DNA of 64,000 bases from JAAYZM01 sp964510785 (lineage in GTDB: Bacteria > Actinomycetota > Actinomycetes > Actinomycetales > Cellulomonadaceae), in the NCBI GenBank assembly GCA_964510785.1, contig CAZECM010000008.1, forward strand, positions 7,334 to 71,333, written 5' to 3'. Positions 42,628 through 51,033 of the stretch are shown in pieces. Each line of letters opens with the position of its first letter. Positions within the stretch are counted from its first letter, which is position 1. A program made the translations under genes and the position numbers. The notes beneath the pieces were generated by a model. It made no database searches, was not told the DNA's origin, and worked only from the letters and a program-made list of their open reading frames with translations.

Positions 42628-43076
42628 CACGCACCGCCTGCGTAGAGGGTGCGGCCGGGGGCGTCGTCCCAGTCGGGCTCGGCTTCGTCGTCGTCTTCGT
42701 CGTCCTCGACGACAGCGAGGGCGAGCTCCCAGCCGCCGCCATCCCAGTACGGGTAGACGGGGACTTCGATGCGGCCAGGGCCGAGCGCGACCCCGGACGG
42801 GCCGTAGTTGGTGAGCCCGGAGTTGAACTGCTCGACCGCGTCGCATGCGTCGCCGAGGTTCTCGCCGTCTTCGTCGACGCGGCACTCGGCGCCCTCGGGC
42901 GCGGTGCACGTCATCTTCCAGGCCTGCTCACCGTCGGTGAAGTCGATAGTCACCATGTGCTCGGCCGTGTGCCGAGCGGTCATTGCCTTGTGGAGTTCGA
43001 GGTACTCGCCGTAGGAGAGCCGCCCGATCTCGTGGAGGTTCGTGAGGAGCGCGAGCGCGGCCTTGAAGTCACTCAT
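42627..43076 (-). CDS. Hypothetical phage protein with acidic C-terminus
   Basis: 149 residues. Helical N-terminus (FKAALALLTNLHEIGRLSYGEYLELHKAM), a beta-rich centre and a strongly acidic C-terminal segment (VVEDDEDDDEAEPDWDD). The acidic tail could mimic nucleic acid or reduce aggregation; unproven. No family recognised. Confidence 0.62.
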   Translation of the reverse strand: MSDFKAALALLTNLHEIGRLSYGEYLELHKAMTARHTAEHMVTIDFTDGEQAWKMTCTAPEGAECRVDEDGENLGDACDAVEQFNSGLTNYGPSGVALGPGRIEVPVYPYWDGGGWELALAVVEDDEDDDEAEPDWDDAPGRTLYAGGA

Positions 43077-43401
43077 CGTTCGCCTCGCTCCCTGTCGTCG
43101 CGTCGCTGAGGGAGTAGGCGACGGTGCCGAGGATGTTCAGCACCGCCCGCGCGTGCTCGTCGGCGCGGAAGAGTCCGAGTTGCCCAGCGACGCCGACGGC
43201 AGTCACGAGCACGTCAGCCGCGAGGCGGGGCGGGATGTCGAGCTCCTTCAGTCGCGGCTCGAGCTCACGCGCCAGGCCCGCGGCCAGGGCCTGGATCGCC
43301 TTCACCGCGGAGTCATCGGAGGAGAGGATCGTGGTCAGCTGGGCGTAGGCGACCGCGAGCTCAGCCGCGGCCGGCGTGGGCGCGGACGAGTTGGCGGTCA
43401 T
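43069..43401 (-). CDS. Hypothetical helical phage protein
   Basis: 110 residues from ATG 43401, mainly helices (LAVAYAQLTTILSSDDSAVKAIQALAAGL, ADVLVTAVGVAGQLGLF). No recognised domain. Overlaps both neighbours by 4 to 8 bases in the coupled early operon. Confidence 0.6.
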   Translation of the reverse strand: MTANSSAPTPAAAELAVAYAQLTTILSSDDSAVKAIQALAAGLARELEPRLKELDIPPRLAADVLVTAVGVAGQLGLFRADEHARAVLNILGTVAYSLSDATTGSEANDE

Positions 43402-43790
43402 CGCGCACCCCCGCCCTTGGTCGGGTCGGACTTGCGCATCGAGCCGGAGCAGTAGCGCAGGCACCGCCAGTACCCGGGGATCGTCCGGCCGGTTGCGGAG
43501 GTGTAGGCCGGTTCGCGCTTCCAGCGGTGGCCCTTGACCGCGCACACACGCGCGGCGGCGCACGACCTGCACACCAGCACCTCGCCGACGATCTGCCAGG
43601 GGCGGTCGTCTTCGTCGTCGTCCTGGTAGCTGTCGGTGATCGACTTGACGAGGTCGTCGGCGCTGTCGAAGTGCCACGTACCGCCGTCGTCGACGTCGCC
43701 GTAGGGGGTGTTGCAGTCGGCGCACTTCGCGGTCACGCACGGGTGGTCGGCGATGATCGCCCAGGGGTGCGGGCTTCGGAGCGTGGTCAT
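43398..43790 (-). CDS. Hypothetical zinc-binding protein
   Basis: 130 residues from ATG 43790. CADCNTPYGD, CRSCAAARVCAVKGH and CLRYCSG give several Cys pairs, consistent with a treble-clef or ribbon fold binding two zinc ions. A DDDEDD acidic loop lies between. Unknown function. Confidence 0.62.
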   Translation of the reverse strand: MTTLRSPHPWAIIADHPCVTAKCADCNTPYGDVDDGGTWHFDSADDLVKSITDSYQDDDEDDRPWQIVGEVLVCRSCAAARVCAVKGHRWKREPAYTSATGRTIPGYWRCLRYCSGSMRKSDPTKGGGAR

Positions 43791-44596
43791 GCGGAGATCT
43801 CCTGTGGCTGGTGCTGGCGGGCTGAGGTGCGGTGTCGGACGACGGTGCGGGACGTGACGCTGATCAGGTCCGCGATCTGCTTGGCCGTGAGTCCGCGCGC
43901 GGTGAGCGCGCTGATGATCGGGGCACGACGCGCCCGAATGACGGTGATCGGCTCGCCGGCAAGGAGACGCTCGAGGAGAACCTCGTCGAGCTCGGCGTCG
44001 TCGTCGACCGCGGTGGTCGTGTGCGGGGTGGCGGCGGGATCGTCGATCTCGTCGTCGTCCCACGCCAACGGCGGGGGCACATGCGCGAGTCGGCGCGCAG
44101 AGTGGATCGAAGGCCCAGGTGCCATCGACAGCTCGTCGTACACCGCGGCGACCCGTCGGGCATTGCGCGCACTGATCCGCTCGTCGAGCCCGAACCCGTA
44201 CACCGCGGAGCGGGAGACCCCGATGCGGTCTCCAATGTCCTGCAGCCGCCACCCGAGGCGCTGCAGCCCTTGGATGCGTCGGACCGTGCCCGTGTTGCGG
44301 ATTAGGCACCAGTCGGGTGCGTCGAGGACACGCACTGCGAGGACGGCCCGGGCGGTCGTCGGACGAACGCCCGGGGAGTTCGGCGAGACCATGACCGGGT
44401 AGGTGAGCCTGCTCACGGTGGCGAACCCCAGCCCGCTCGCCACCGCGATCCCGCGCACCGACACGCCTGCGCGGCGCAGCATCGCCACGTGCGCGACCGC
44501 TGGGGCAGCGTCGACATACGGGCGCCACGTCCCCTGCGCGATCGCGAGCTCTCGCCGGTTCGCGTACTGGGCGGAAGTGCCCTTGGCCGCCGTCAC
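43787..44596 (-). CDS. Helix-turn-helix phage regulator/replication protein
   Basis: 269 residues from a GTG at 44596 that overlaps the ParB-like gene's stop. At least three helix-turn-helix-like segments: MLRRAGVSVRGIAVASGLGFATVSRL, LGWRLQDIGDRIGVSRSAVYGF and the C-terminal TAKQIADLISVTSRTVVRHR. Multi-HTH proteins of this type occur next to ParB-like genes in actinophages. Probably a DNA-binding regulator. Confidence 0.7.
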   Translation of the reverse strand: MTAAKGTSAQYANRRELAIAQGTWRPYVDAAPAVAHVAMLRRAGVSVRGIAVASGLGFATVSRLTYPVMVSPNSPGVRPTTARAVLAVRVLDAPDWCLIRNTGTVRRIQGLQRLGWRLQDIGDRIGVSRSAVYGFGLDERISARNARRVAAVYDELSMAPGPSIHSARRLAHVPPPLAWDDDEIDDPAATPHTTTAVDDDAELDEVLLERLLAGEPITVIRARRAPIISALTARGLTAKQIADLISVTSRTVVRHRTSARQHQPQEISA

Positions 44597-45306
44597 GACC
44601 CACCTCCGTCGATGGCGGCGAGCTGGGCGGCCTCGTCGCCGCGGATCGCTTCCTCCCAGCACTGCCCGCACCCCGCCCCGCCGATCACGCGACGCTCCAC
44701 ACGGTGCTTGCACGCGTGACGGACCGTCACGTACAGCGGGTGAGCGGCGTTGAAGTGCTCCGGGCGCGAGGCGGCCTTCTTGGTGGTCGACCCGGTGCGG
44801 TTGCGTACCACCTGGCGGGCCAGGGCCGTCGCGTCGGTGGTCTTCAGCTCGCCCTCCTCGACCATGCGCTGCGCGGCCGCAGGCAGCGAGAGGAGGGCGA
44901 GCCGGTCGCGGACCAGACGCGCGGAGTACCCGGTGCGCTCGGCGATCTCCGACGGGGTCAGGCCGGTGCGCTCGAGGCGCTGGAACGCTCGGGCCGCCTC
45001 GAGAGGTTTGAGGGCCTGGTGCATCGCCGCGGCGAGCATCACCACCACCTCCGCGCCGTCGCCGATGCGGCCGGACTTCGACATCAGGCACGGCAACGCC
45101 GGCATACCCGCGACGAGGGCCGCGGCGTAGCGGCGGTGCCCGTCGACGATCGTGAACCCGCCCCCGGGGCGGGGGCGCACCACGAGCGGTTGCAACAGAC
45201 CCACCGCCTTGAGCGAGTCCGCGAGCGCGGGGATCCCGTCGAGCTCCTCGCGCACGTTGCGGGGGTCAGGGTGGAGTCGGTCGATGGGGACGGGTGCGAT
45301 GCTCAC
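44593..45306 (-). CDS. ParB-like nuclease/partition-domain protein (first)
   Basis: 237 residues, GTG start at 45306. The ParB N-domain is clear: RLHPDPRNVREELDGIPALADSLKAVG, LQPLVVRP and VDGHRRYAAALVAG (the GHRR CTP/nucleotide motif). A helix-turn-helix follows (LTPSEIAERTGYSARLVRDRLAL). The C-terminus has CxxC (GGAGCGQCWEEA). Phage ParB-like proteins may act in replication, regulation or DNA modification. A second, larger ParB-like gene lies at 47172-48656. Confidence 0.85.
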   Translation of the reverse strand: MSIAPVPIDRLHPDPRNVREELDGIPALADSLKAVGLLQPLVVRPRPGGGFTIVDGHRRYAAALVAGMPALPCLMSKSGRIGDGAEVVVMLAAAMHQALKPLEAARAFQRLERTGLTPSEIAERTGYSARLVRDRLALLSLPAAAQRMVEEGELKTTDATALARQVVRNRTGSTTKKAASRPEHFNAAHPLYVTVRHACKHRVERRVIGGAGCGQCWEEAIRGDEAAQLAAIDGGGS

Positions 45307-45359
45307 GGCGCCCCCCCATCCACCGGCACGGCTGGCGCGACGAGCAGGGTCGTGCTCAT
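45303..45359 (-). CDS. 18-codon coupling micro-ORF
   Basis: MSTTLLVAPAVPVDGGAP, with GGGAG six bases before its ATG. The ATG overlaps the stop of the gene at 45356, and its TGA overlaps the GTG start of the ParB-like gene. It may only couple translation across the junction. Confidence 0.35.
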   Translation of the reverse strand: MSTTLLVAPAVPVDGGAP

Positions 45360-45544
45360 AGGAGGCTCCCCTGCTCGTCGTCGACGTCGGGTGCCTGGTC
45401 GAGGGCCTCGAGCTCGTCAGCGAGCTGGTCCCACAGGGCGGCGTCCGCTCGGGCCGCCTGTGCCTTTCGGCGGTAGTGAGCGATCGCGAGTTTCGAGGGC
45501 TTGGTCAGGTTGGGTGTCTGCGGGTGGGGGGTCGTCGCGCTCAT
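45356..45544 (-). CDS. Small helical phage protein
   Basis: 62 residues: KPSKLAIAHYRRKAQAARADAALWDQLADELEAL is one long helix and the C-terminus is acidic. Possibly a small coiled-coil protein. Coupled by 4-base overlap to the next upstream gene. No family recognised. Confidence 0.6.
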   Translation of the reverse strand: MSATTPHPQTPNLTKPSKLAIAHYRRKAQAARADAALWDQLADELEALDQAPDVDDEQGSLL

Positions 45545-45858
45545 CGCCGGCCCCTGCGGTGTGTGCGCCGCCCCGCCCGTATCGCGGACGGCTTCACGAG
45601 GTGCTCGACGGGCGGCTGGTAGTCGTCGACGCGTGTGAGCTGGCGGTGGCGCCAGCCGCGAGCGCGGATGGTGTACCGGCGGGCGACGAGTCGTTCGCGT
45701 GGCGTCAGGGGTTCGCCTCGGATGCGCTTCCTGTAGAGCTCGTGCTGGAGGTGAGTCATCTGTGCGAGGTAGCCGAGTTCGACGGCGAAGCGCGTGAGCA
45801 TGCGAGCGGCCGCGTGGGTGGAGCTGGCGAGGTGCGCGAGGGCGGCGGGTTCAGGCAT
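45541..45858 (-). CDS. Small basic phage protein
   Basis: 105 residues with a helical N-terminus (LAHLASSTHAAARMLTRFAVELGYLAQM) and an Arg-rich C-terminal half (RRYTIRARGWRHRQLTR, RRTHRRGRR), so nucleic-acid binding is plausible. Eight-base overlap with the upstream gene. Function unknown. Confidence 0.6.
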   Translation of the reverse strand: MPEPAALAHLASSTHAAARMLTRFAVELGYLAQMTHLQHELYRKRIRGEPLTPRERLVARRYTIRARGWRHRQLTRVDDYQPPVEHLVKPSAIRAGRRTHRRGRR

Positions 45859-46573
45859 CGTCGGTCTCCTGGCGGTGCAGCGGGGTGAGGAGGTTGTGGA
45901 GTGCGTCGAGCTCTTTCGCGAGGGTCGCGCGGGCCTGCTCGTCGGGGTACTCGACGGTGAGTCCGCCGGCGAAGCACGAGCCGGGGCCTGCTGTGACGAC
46001 CGCGGAGTTGCGGTCGACGAGGTGGACGGTCATGCCCGTGCCCCACGCCTTGGCCGAGGGGATGAACCGCCCAGCGATGGCGGGGGTGAGCAGGGCGGTC
46101 GGGTCCACAGCGGACGCCCGCTCGAGCAACCCGGCGATGACCCGGGGGACGTTCGGGTACCGGTCGTCGTCGGAGAACTGCGGGCGGGGCACGATGAGCG
46201 TCTGCCCGTCGACCAGGTCACCCGTCTCGCGCATGCTCACCGTCTTGGGGAGGACCTCGACCTGGAGGTCCCCGTCCAACCACGCCTGCCGGGCGTCCCG
46301 GTTCGATGGGGGTGCGAACACCGCGAGCGCGGCCTTCACCTCGTCGACGACGAGGTCGAACGTGTCGAGCTCGCCGTCACCAGGGTCGGTCAGGTCCACG
46401 ACCGCGAGCGCCGCGGTCGTCACGTCCGTGGTCGCGGCCACGAGGGTGCCCGGTGCGATGTAGTGGCGGATCCGCCCGGAGTAGGGGTTGTCGTCGGAGG
46501 GCTTGCCCGCGTGAGGCAAGAGCGAGATCCACAGGGCCCGGGCCTCACCGCGCGCGATCGAGAACATGGTCAT
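45851..46573 (-). CDS. Hypothetical protein, weakly sliding-clamp-like
   Basis: 240 residues, alternating strands and helices (ALAVVDLTDPGDGELDTFDLVVDEVK, LQVEVLPKTVSMRETG, FIPSAKAWGTGMTVHLVDRNSAVVTAGPG). The C-terminal stretch recalls the last domain of beta-clamp proteins, several of which occur in phage early regions. This is a pattern impression only; a structure prediction would settle it. Confidence 0.6.
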   Translation of the reverse strand: MTMFSIARGEARALWISLLPHAGKPSDDNPYSGRIRHYIAPGTLVAATTDVTTAALAVVDLTDPGDGELDTFDLVVDEVKAALAVFAPPSNRDARQAWLDGDLQVEVLPKTVSMRETGDLVDGQTLIVPRPQFSDDDRYPNVPRVIAGLLERASAVDPTALLTPAIAGRFIPSAKAWGTGMTVHLVDRNSAVVTAGPGSCFAGGLTVEYPDEQARATLAKELDALHNLLTPLHRQETDDA

Positions 46574-47169
46574 GGCAACCGCCCCTCGGACTCGTCGGTC
46601 ACGGCGAGGAGCCGGTCCACCTCGGCCGCGATGAGCGAACCGGCCTTGGTCAGCTCACGCACACGGTCATCCGGCGAGGGCTTCCAGTCGTCCTCGTGCC
46701 ACGGCCATATCGCCGGAGAGTCGTCCCGCGGCGTGGCACGCCTAGCGCCTCGAAGGATGGCTGGCGTCGCGTAGGCGGCGGCCGCGAGCGCTAGATCCAA
46801 GTCGCTGTGGGCGGCGTCGTGGTCGGGGGTGTACCCCTCCTCGGTGACCTGCCTGCGGCGCTCGGCGGCGATCAGGTCGACGCCCCGGCTCTGCGTGAGC
46901 GGCCACAGCACCGTGAACGGGGCGAACGAGTCGTCGTCGCGCGGGGCGCCGAAGTCGTCGACGCGGACGGCGAGAGTCTCGCGCGTGCTCCGCGGGAGGT
47001 CCTTCCACGGACCGTCGTCCTCGTCGACGGGGCGTACCCCGTGCCACTCGCCGTCCTCGTCCGACCACACGAGAGCGACACCCGGCTCGCCGTCACGGTC
47101 GACCAGGTACACGGACGACTCACCGCGCTCCACCCACGCCTCGAACTGCTCGAGCGTCTCGACACGCAT
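46570..47169 (-). CDS. Phage early protein with ERRRQ...EGYTPDHD motif
   Basis: 199 residues from ATG 47169. The N-terminal part is unknown (VETLEQFEAWVERGESSVYLVD). The C-terminal about 90 residues contain DLIAAERRRQVTEEGYTPDHDAAHSD and LALAAAAYATPA, a common small phage domain of unknown role. The last helix (ELTKAGSLIAAEVDRLLAV) completes that domain. Four-base overlap with the previous gene. Confidence 0.7.
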   Translation of the reverse strand: MRVETLEQFEAWVERGESSVYLVDRDGEPGVALVWSDEDGEWHGVRPVDEDDGPWKDLPRSTRETLAVRVDDFGAPRDDDSFAPFTVLWPLTQSRGVDLIAAERRRQVTEEGYTPDHDAAHSDLDLALAAAAYATPAILRGARRATPRDDSPAIWPWHEDDWKPSPDDRVRELTKAGSLIAAEVDRLLAVTDESEGRLP

Positions 47170-47171
47170 GG

Positions 47172-48656
47172 TCACGCCCCCTTCGGGGTGTGCTTCTTGA
47201 CGTACTCCTGCTCGAGCTCGGAGAGCTCGTATCCCCACTCAGCGAGCTTGGACAGGTGCGGGACGATGGCAGTGCTGTACGCGCCCGCCTGCCAGAAGTC
47301 CCTGCCCATAACTCGCTCGACCCGCGTCGCCGCGAGCGCCGCGAGGTACACGGTCGCCCCGGCAGGCGTTGCGCGGGGGATCTTCATGACATCGGGGAAG
47401 AGCGACGTCATGAGCTGGGAGTCCTTGAAGTGCTCTGAGGGGAGCGCGGTGAGCACAGCGGCCACATACACCACGGCGTCGGCGTCGAGGCGACGCTCGG
47501 GCTTGAGGTACCCCATGAGCCAGCGGCGACGCACGGCCTCGGCGGCGACCGCGGCCTTGTTGTTCTCGATCACGGTCTTGCGGTCGGGGGCACCCTTGGG
47601 CTTCGTGGCTGCGGACCGCTGGTCCCGGTCGAGGTGGCACGCCTGCTTCCACTGCGAGCACCCGTAGCGGATGTGCAGGCCGTTCCAGTTGCTGTAGAGC
47701 CAGGCGACGTGGCCGGGGCAGCCGGCGTGCTCCTCGGGCGTCAGCGAGTCGAGGTGCTGGTAGAGGTAGTAGTTCTTGGGCTTGGGCTCGCCGCCCGCAG
47801 CCGCGAGGTCGCTGAGCGGCTTGACGCCGGATGGCGCGTAGGAGTCGCTGTCGAGAACTCGCACGCCGGTGGCCTCGAGTTCAACGAGCGCCGCGACACG
47901 CTGGGCGGCTTTGTCGAGGTCGTGCACCGCTCGCTCGACCGTGTGCTCGAAGTTGGGCGTACCGAACGCGGCCTCGATCTTCGCGGCCGCGTCCGCGGTG
48001 AGCTCGGTGCGGGCGAGGGTCTTCGCGAGCAGCTCGGCCTCACCGAGGGTCGCCTGGTGGGAGTGCACCACGGTGCGGGCACGCTCGGGGAGCGTCACGA
48101 GCGCGAGGCGGGACTCGATCGTCTTGCGGGAACGGCCCACCTTGCGGGAGACGTCGGCCACGCTCGAACCGAGGTCGAGCAGGCCCTGGTAGCCGGTCGC
48201 TTCCTCGATCGGGGTCAGATCCGTGCGCTGGATGTTCTCCAGGAGCATCAGCTCGAGCTGGGCGCGGTCGTCGAGGTCATGGTCGACGACCGCCGGCACC
48301 GTCGCCAGGCCCGCGAGCGCGGCGGCAGCCGCGCGGCGGTGCCCGATGACCGTCCGGTGACGGCCCGGGGTATCGGGGTGGGGGACGAGGACGAGGTTCT
48401 GGCGGATCCCGTGCGTGCGGATCGAGTCCGCGAGCTCGGTGACGTCGCCGAGGTCCTTGCGCGGGTTCGCGGGGTGGGGCTCGATCAGGTCGAGGGAGAT
48501 CTCGACGACGTGCGCCGTCGTCGACGTCGCGGTGATCGCGTCGAGGGCCGTCGTCGACGACGCGGGAGCTTCGGGGGCTGGCACCGAGGTGCGCTTCGCC
48601 GCGGTGGCCTTCTTAGCCGGGGTCTTCTTGGCGGGAGTCTTCGTGGTGGTGCTCAT
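47172..48656 (-). CDS. ParB/Spo0J-like protein (second, long)
   Basis: 494 residues. Lys/Ala-rich N-terminal tail (KTPAKKTPAKKATAAKRT), then the ParB N-domain: LIEPHPANPRKDLGDVTELADSI, NLVLVPHP, VIGHRRAAAAALAGL. The ParB HTH follows (YQGLLDLGSSVADVSRKVGRSRKTI). The C-terminal half (about 300-494) is unusual and includes CPGHVAWLY and CSQWKQACHLD Cys/His motifs. Such proteins are frequent in actinophage early regions. A partition role is unlikely for an integrated phage; regulation or DNA processing is more likely. Confidence 0.85.
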   Translation of the reverse strand: MSTTTKTPAKKTPAKKATAAKRTSVPAPEAPASSTTALDAITATSTTAHVVEISLDLIEPHPANPRKDLGDVTELADSIRTHGIRQNLVLVPHPDTPGRHRTVIGHRRAAAAALAGLATVPAVVDHDLDDRAQLELMLLENIQRTDLTPIEEATGYQGLLDLGSSVADVSRKVGRSRKTIESRLALVTLPERARTVVHSHQATLGEAELLAKTLARTELTADAAAKIEAAFGTPNFEHTVERAVHDLDKAAQRVAALVELEATGVRVLDSDSYAPSGVKPLSDLAAAGGEPKPKNYYLYQHLDSLTPEEHAGCPGHVAWLYSNWNGLHIRYGCSQWKQACHLDRDQRSAATKPKGAPDRKTVIENNKAAVAAEAVRRRWLMGYLKPERRLDADAVVYVAAVLTALPSEHFKDSQLMTSLFPDVMKIPRATPAGATVYLAALAATRVERVMGRDFWQAGAYSTAIVPHLSKLAEWGYELSELEQEYVKKHTPKGA

Positions 48657-48692
48657 CGGGGTTCTCCTGGTCGGGACAGGTGGTGGGTGGGG

Positions 48693-49226
48693 TCAGGTGT
48701 TGGGGCGGGCGATGCGGTGGGCGTGCATGTGCTGGTCTCGCTCGAGCGCGACGTCGTTCTTTCGGGTCGCGGAGTACTCCCACGAGCAGTGCATGCACCG
48801 GGCGACGTAGGTGCGATTCACACCACGGGCGAGGGACACCTGCGGGTAGGCGACCTGGGCGAGAGCCACGAGCGGTGGGAGAGCGTCCTTGGCGGGGGTG
48901 AGGAGGACCGATTGGACGGGGGTGGTGTCCTTCGCCTTGCCGACGAAGAGGCGGCCGAGAGACAGGCCCGTGGGGCGGCCCGTGGACGTGACCCGCACAC
49001 GCAGCTTCGTGCCGTCGCAGCGCGTCGTGACGAGCTCCCAGTGCGTGGTGCCGGGTACGGGGGCGGTGTCCTCGACGACGAACTCAGCCCAGTGAGACGT
49101 CGGCGGGTGGATGACCGTGTCCTGGTCGTCGTCGTCGACGCGTGCCCAGCAGGTGTGCTTCGCCCGCAGGGGCGTCCCCACCGGCACTGGGCACTCACGC
49201 ACACGGGTCATCGCCACGGCGCTCAC
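48693..49226 (-). CDS. Hypothetical phage protein with C-terminal Cys pair
   Basis: 177 residues as opened at 49226; an ATG at 49211 is possible. Central beta-rich domain (HWAEFVVEDTAPVPGTTHWELVTTRC, TKLRVRVTSTGRPTGLSLG) and C-terminal RCMHCSWEYSATRKNDVALERDQHMHAHR, resembling a C2H2-type zinc finger. Function unknown. Confidence 0.6.
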   Translation of the reverse strand: MSAVAMTRVRECPVPVGTPLRAKHTCWARVDDDDQDTVIHPPTSHWAEFVVEDTAPVPGTTHWELVTTRCDGTKLRVRVTSTGRPTGLSLGRLFVGKAKDTTPVQSVLLTPAKDALPPLVALAQVAYPQVSLARGVNRTYVARCMHCSWEYSATRKNDVALERDQHMHAHRIARPNT

Positions 49227-49543
49227 CTCGCGGTGCCCGGCATCGGAAGGTCCGACAGGTCGACGTCGGGCACGTCAGCGGCCGCGGCGTCGAGCTGACG
49301 CTCGAGGCGGACCTTCAAGATCGTCGATCGCTTCGCACACGAACGCAGCAAGCGGCGCGCGTCGCCGGCGAGCAGACGGGAGCCCGCGTTGCCGACGCCC
49401 GACACGAGCAGGCCCGTGTCCATCGGCTCGACCATGTGGTAGCCGGTCTCGATCAGCTCGGCCCGGGCCGCGGCCATCTCCTCACGAGTGACCGCGGCCG
49501 CGGCAGACAGGACCGCCTCCGTCGGCGACATGCGGGCACTCAC
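49223..49543 (-). CDS. Hypothetical small phage protein
   Basis: 106 residues from a GTG at 49543 overlapping the previous stop (GTGA). Helical (AVLSAAAAVTREEMAAARAELIETGYHMVE, DARRLLRSCAKRSTILKVRLERQLDAAAAD). No known family. Four-base overlap downstream as well. Confidence 0.6.
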   Translation of the reverse strand: MSARMSPTEAVLSAAAAVTREEMAAARAELIETGYHMVEPMDTGLLVSGVGNAGSRLLAGDARRLLRSCAKRSTILKVRLERQLDAAAADVPDVDLSDLPMPGTAR

Positions 49544-49752
49544 CGTCGCCCCCCAGCTGCCGACACAACCGCGGTCACGCCGGCAGAGACCTCCGCGCCG
49601 ATCGCACGGACGTGCTCGCCGATGCGCGCGACCGCGGCCGCGACTTCCACGCAAACGCGGGGCGCGTCAGGCCGCAGTTCCTCGAGCTGGTCTGCGAGAG
49701 CCTCACGGACCTGCACATCGACGATCTGCTGTGCGGTCAGGGCGGTGCTCAT
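49540..49752 (-). CDS. Small helical phage protein
   Basis: 70 residues: LTAQQIVDVQVREALADQLEELRPDAPRV then AAAVARIGEHVRAIGAEVSAG. Entirely helical. Coupled to the surface protein gene upstream by a four-base overlap. Function unknown. Confidence 0.6.
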   Translation of the reverse strand: MSTALTAQQIVDVQVREALADQLEELRPDAPRVCVEVAAAVARIGEHVRAIGAEVSAGVTAVVSAAGGRR

Positions 49753-50711
49753 CGCCGACCCGACTTCTTGCGCTGGGAGTTCACGACCATCGCGGCACCG
49801 GATCCACCTAGCCCCAGCGCGACCAGGATGGCGAGCACGAGGTCGGAGCCAGTCTCGGCGAGCCCGGGGCCGTCGTCGGGCTCGGGAGAGGGCTCCGGGT
49901 CCGAGGTCGGTGCAGGGTCCGGGGTCGGGCTCGGAGTCGGTTCGGGCTCGTCACAGCCGCCGAGGACCGCGCACCGGTCACCCGCGTCGCACTCCGACTC
50001 GATCCCGTCGCACGTCGGCTCCGGAGACGGCTCCGGGTCCGGAGAGGGCTCGGGCTCGCCGGAAGGCGACGGCGACGGCTGCGGCGTGGGCTCGGGCGAC
50101 GGTGTCGGCCCAGGCGTGGGCTCGGGCGTCGGTGACGGCTCTGGAGTCGGCTCCGGGGTAGGCGTCGGGGACGGCGAAGGCTCCGGCGAGGGCGACGGCT
50201 CGGGGGTAGGCGTCGGCGAAGGCTCGGGCGTAGGCGTCGGGGACGGGCTCGGGGTCGGTTCGGGCTTCGTGCACGAGCTGAGTCCCTCCACTCGGCGGGT
50301 CGAGTCGATCCGGTGACCGTTCGAGAACTTGATCTCCACGTACTCCCACGGCGTCGTCGTCGTGCCGGTGGGGTACGTCACGTCCCAGGCGAGGCGCCCG
50401 CTCGAGCCGGTCGTGGTCCCACGCTCGACCCACGGGCCGGCGCCGGTGCGGGACTTCACGACGCCCGTCACCCGGGAAGGGACCGCGTCCCAGCCCTGCG
50501 ACCACGTGACGGTCCAGGCGCCGTCCGTGCACACCGGCGTCGCGGTCAGGTCACCGTGGTGAGCGCGAGCCGGGGCAGCGGTCGACGTCGCGACCGCGAA
50601 CGCGACGATCAGCGCGAGCACGGTCAGGACGGCGAGGCTCGCGCGCCGGGCGGCGCGGTTGATGTGGTGGGGCGAGCTGGGCCTCTTGGCCCAGGCGGGT
50701 CGCTGGTTCAT
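49749..50711 (-). CDS. Sortase-anchored surface protein with Pro/Thr/Ser repeats
   Basis: 320 residues. Basic N-terminus and signal sequence (SLAVLTVLALIVAFAVATSTAAPARA), a fibronectin/Ig-like beta domain (about 52-150, CTDGAWTVTWSQGWDAVPSRV), a long (Pro-Glu/Ser-Pro-Thr-Pro) stalk in two blocks, a short Cys loop (CDGIESECDAGDRCAVLGGC), then LAETG, a membrane helix (LVLAILVALGLGGSGAAMVV) and QRKKSGRR. LAxTG is the signal of class E sortases in high-GC actinobacteria. In a prophage this suggests a lysogenic-conversion surface protein. No holin or tail link is visible. Confidence 0.8.
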   Translation of the reverse strand: MNQRPAWAKRPSSPHHINRAARRASLAVLTVLALIVAFAVATSTAAPARAHHGDLTATPVCTDGAWTVTWSQGWDAVPSRVTGVVKSRTGAGPWVERGTTTGSSGRLAWDVTYPTGTTTTPWEYVEIKFSNGHRIDSTRRVEGLSSCTKPEPTPSPSPTPTPEPSPTPTPEPSPSPEPSPSPTPTPEPTPEPSPTPEPTPGPTPSPEPTPQPSPSPSGEPEPSPDPEPSPEPTCDGIESECDAGDRCAVLGGCDEPEPTPSPTPDPAPTSDPEPSPEPDDGPGLAETGSDLVLAILVALGLGGSGAAMVVNSQRKKSGRR

Positions 50712-50793
50712 GCTGGTGTCCTCCTGTGATGGGAGGCGGCGGGGGTCGGTTGTCTTGGCGGATAGGCGGCCCCCGCCGCGCGAGCTGAGTTGG

Positions 50794-51033
50794 TCAGGTG
50801 GTGCGCAGTACTCCGAGAGAGGCGGCGAGAGCCGTCATGTCGGTGGCCTCGAGGTCGTGGGAGGCCTGGCGGTCCTCGAGCATCCGGCCGTACCTGGCCT
50901 GGACCGCGGCAACAATCGGGGACCCGGCCCCGTGGGCCTCGACGAGGGGCCGAACCCGCTTGATGTAGCGGGCGGTGATCTCCTCCTCGGAGAGCTGGTG
51001 CGCGGCACGGGTCGCCGTGATCGGGGCGCTCAC
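50794..51033 (-). CDS. Small hypothetical phage protein
   Basis: 79 residues, helical: HQLSEEEITARYIKRVRPLVEAHG and SPIVAAVQARYGRMLEDRQASHDLEATDM. Starts inside the last codons of the BldC-like gene (overlap of 4). Function unknown; its partner position suggests co-regulation with the DNA-binding protein. Confidence 0.6.
   Translation of the reverse strand: MSAPITATRAAHQLSEEEITARYIKRVRPLVEAHGAGSPIVAAVQARYGRMLEDRQASHDLEATDMTALAASLGVLRTT

Noticed and set aside
49858..50270. Pro/Thr/Ser repeats as a CRISPR-like or tandem DNA array
   Set aside because: The periodicity is codon-level and degenerate within one open frame, with no spacers. No CRISPR array or cas gene is present in the window.
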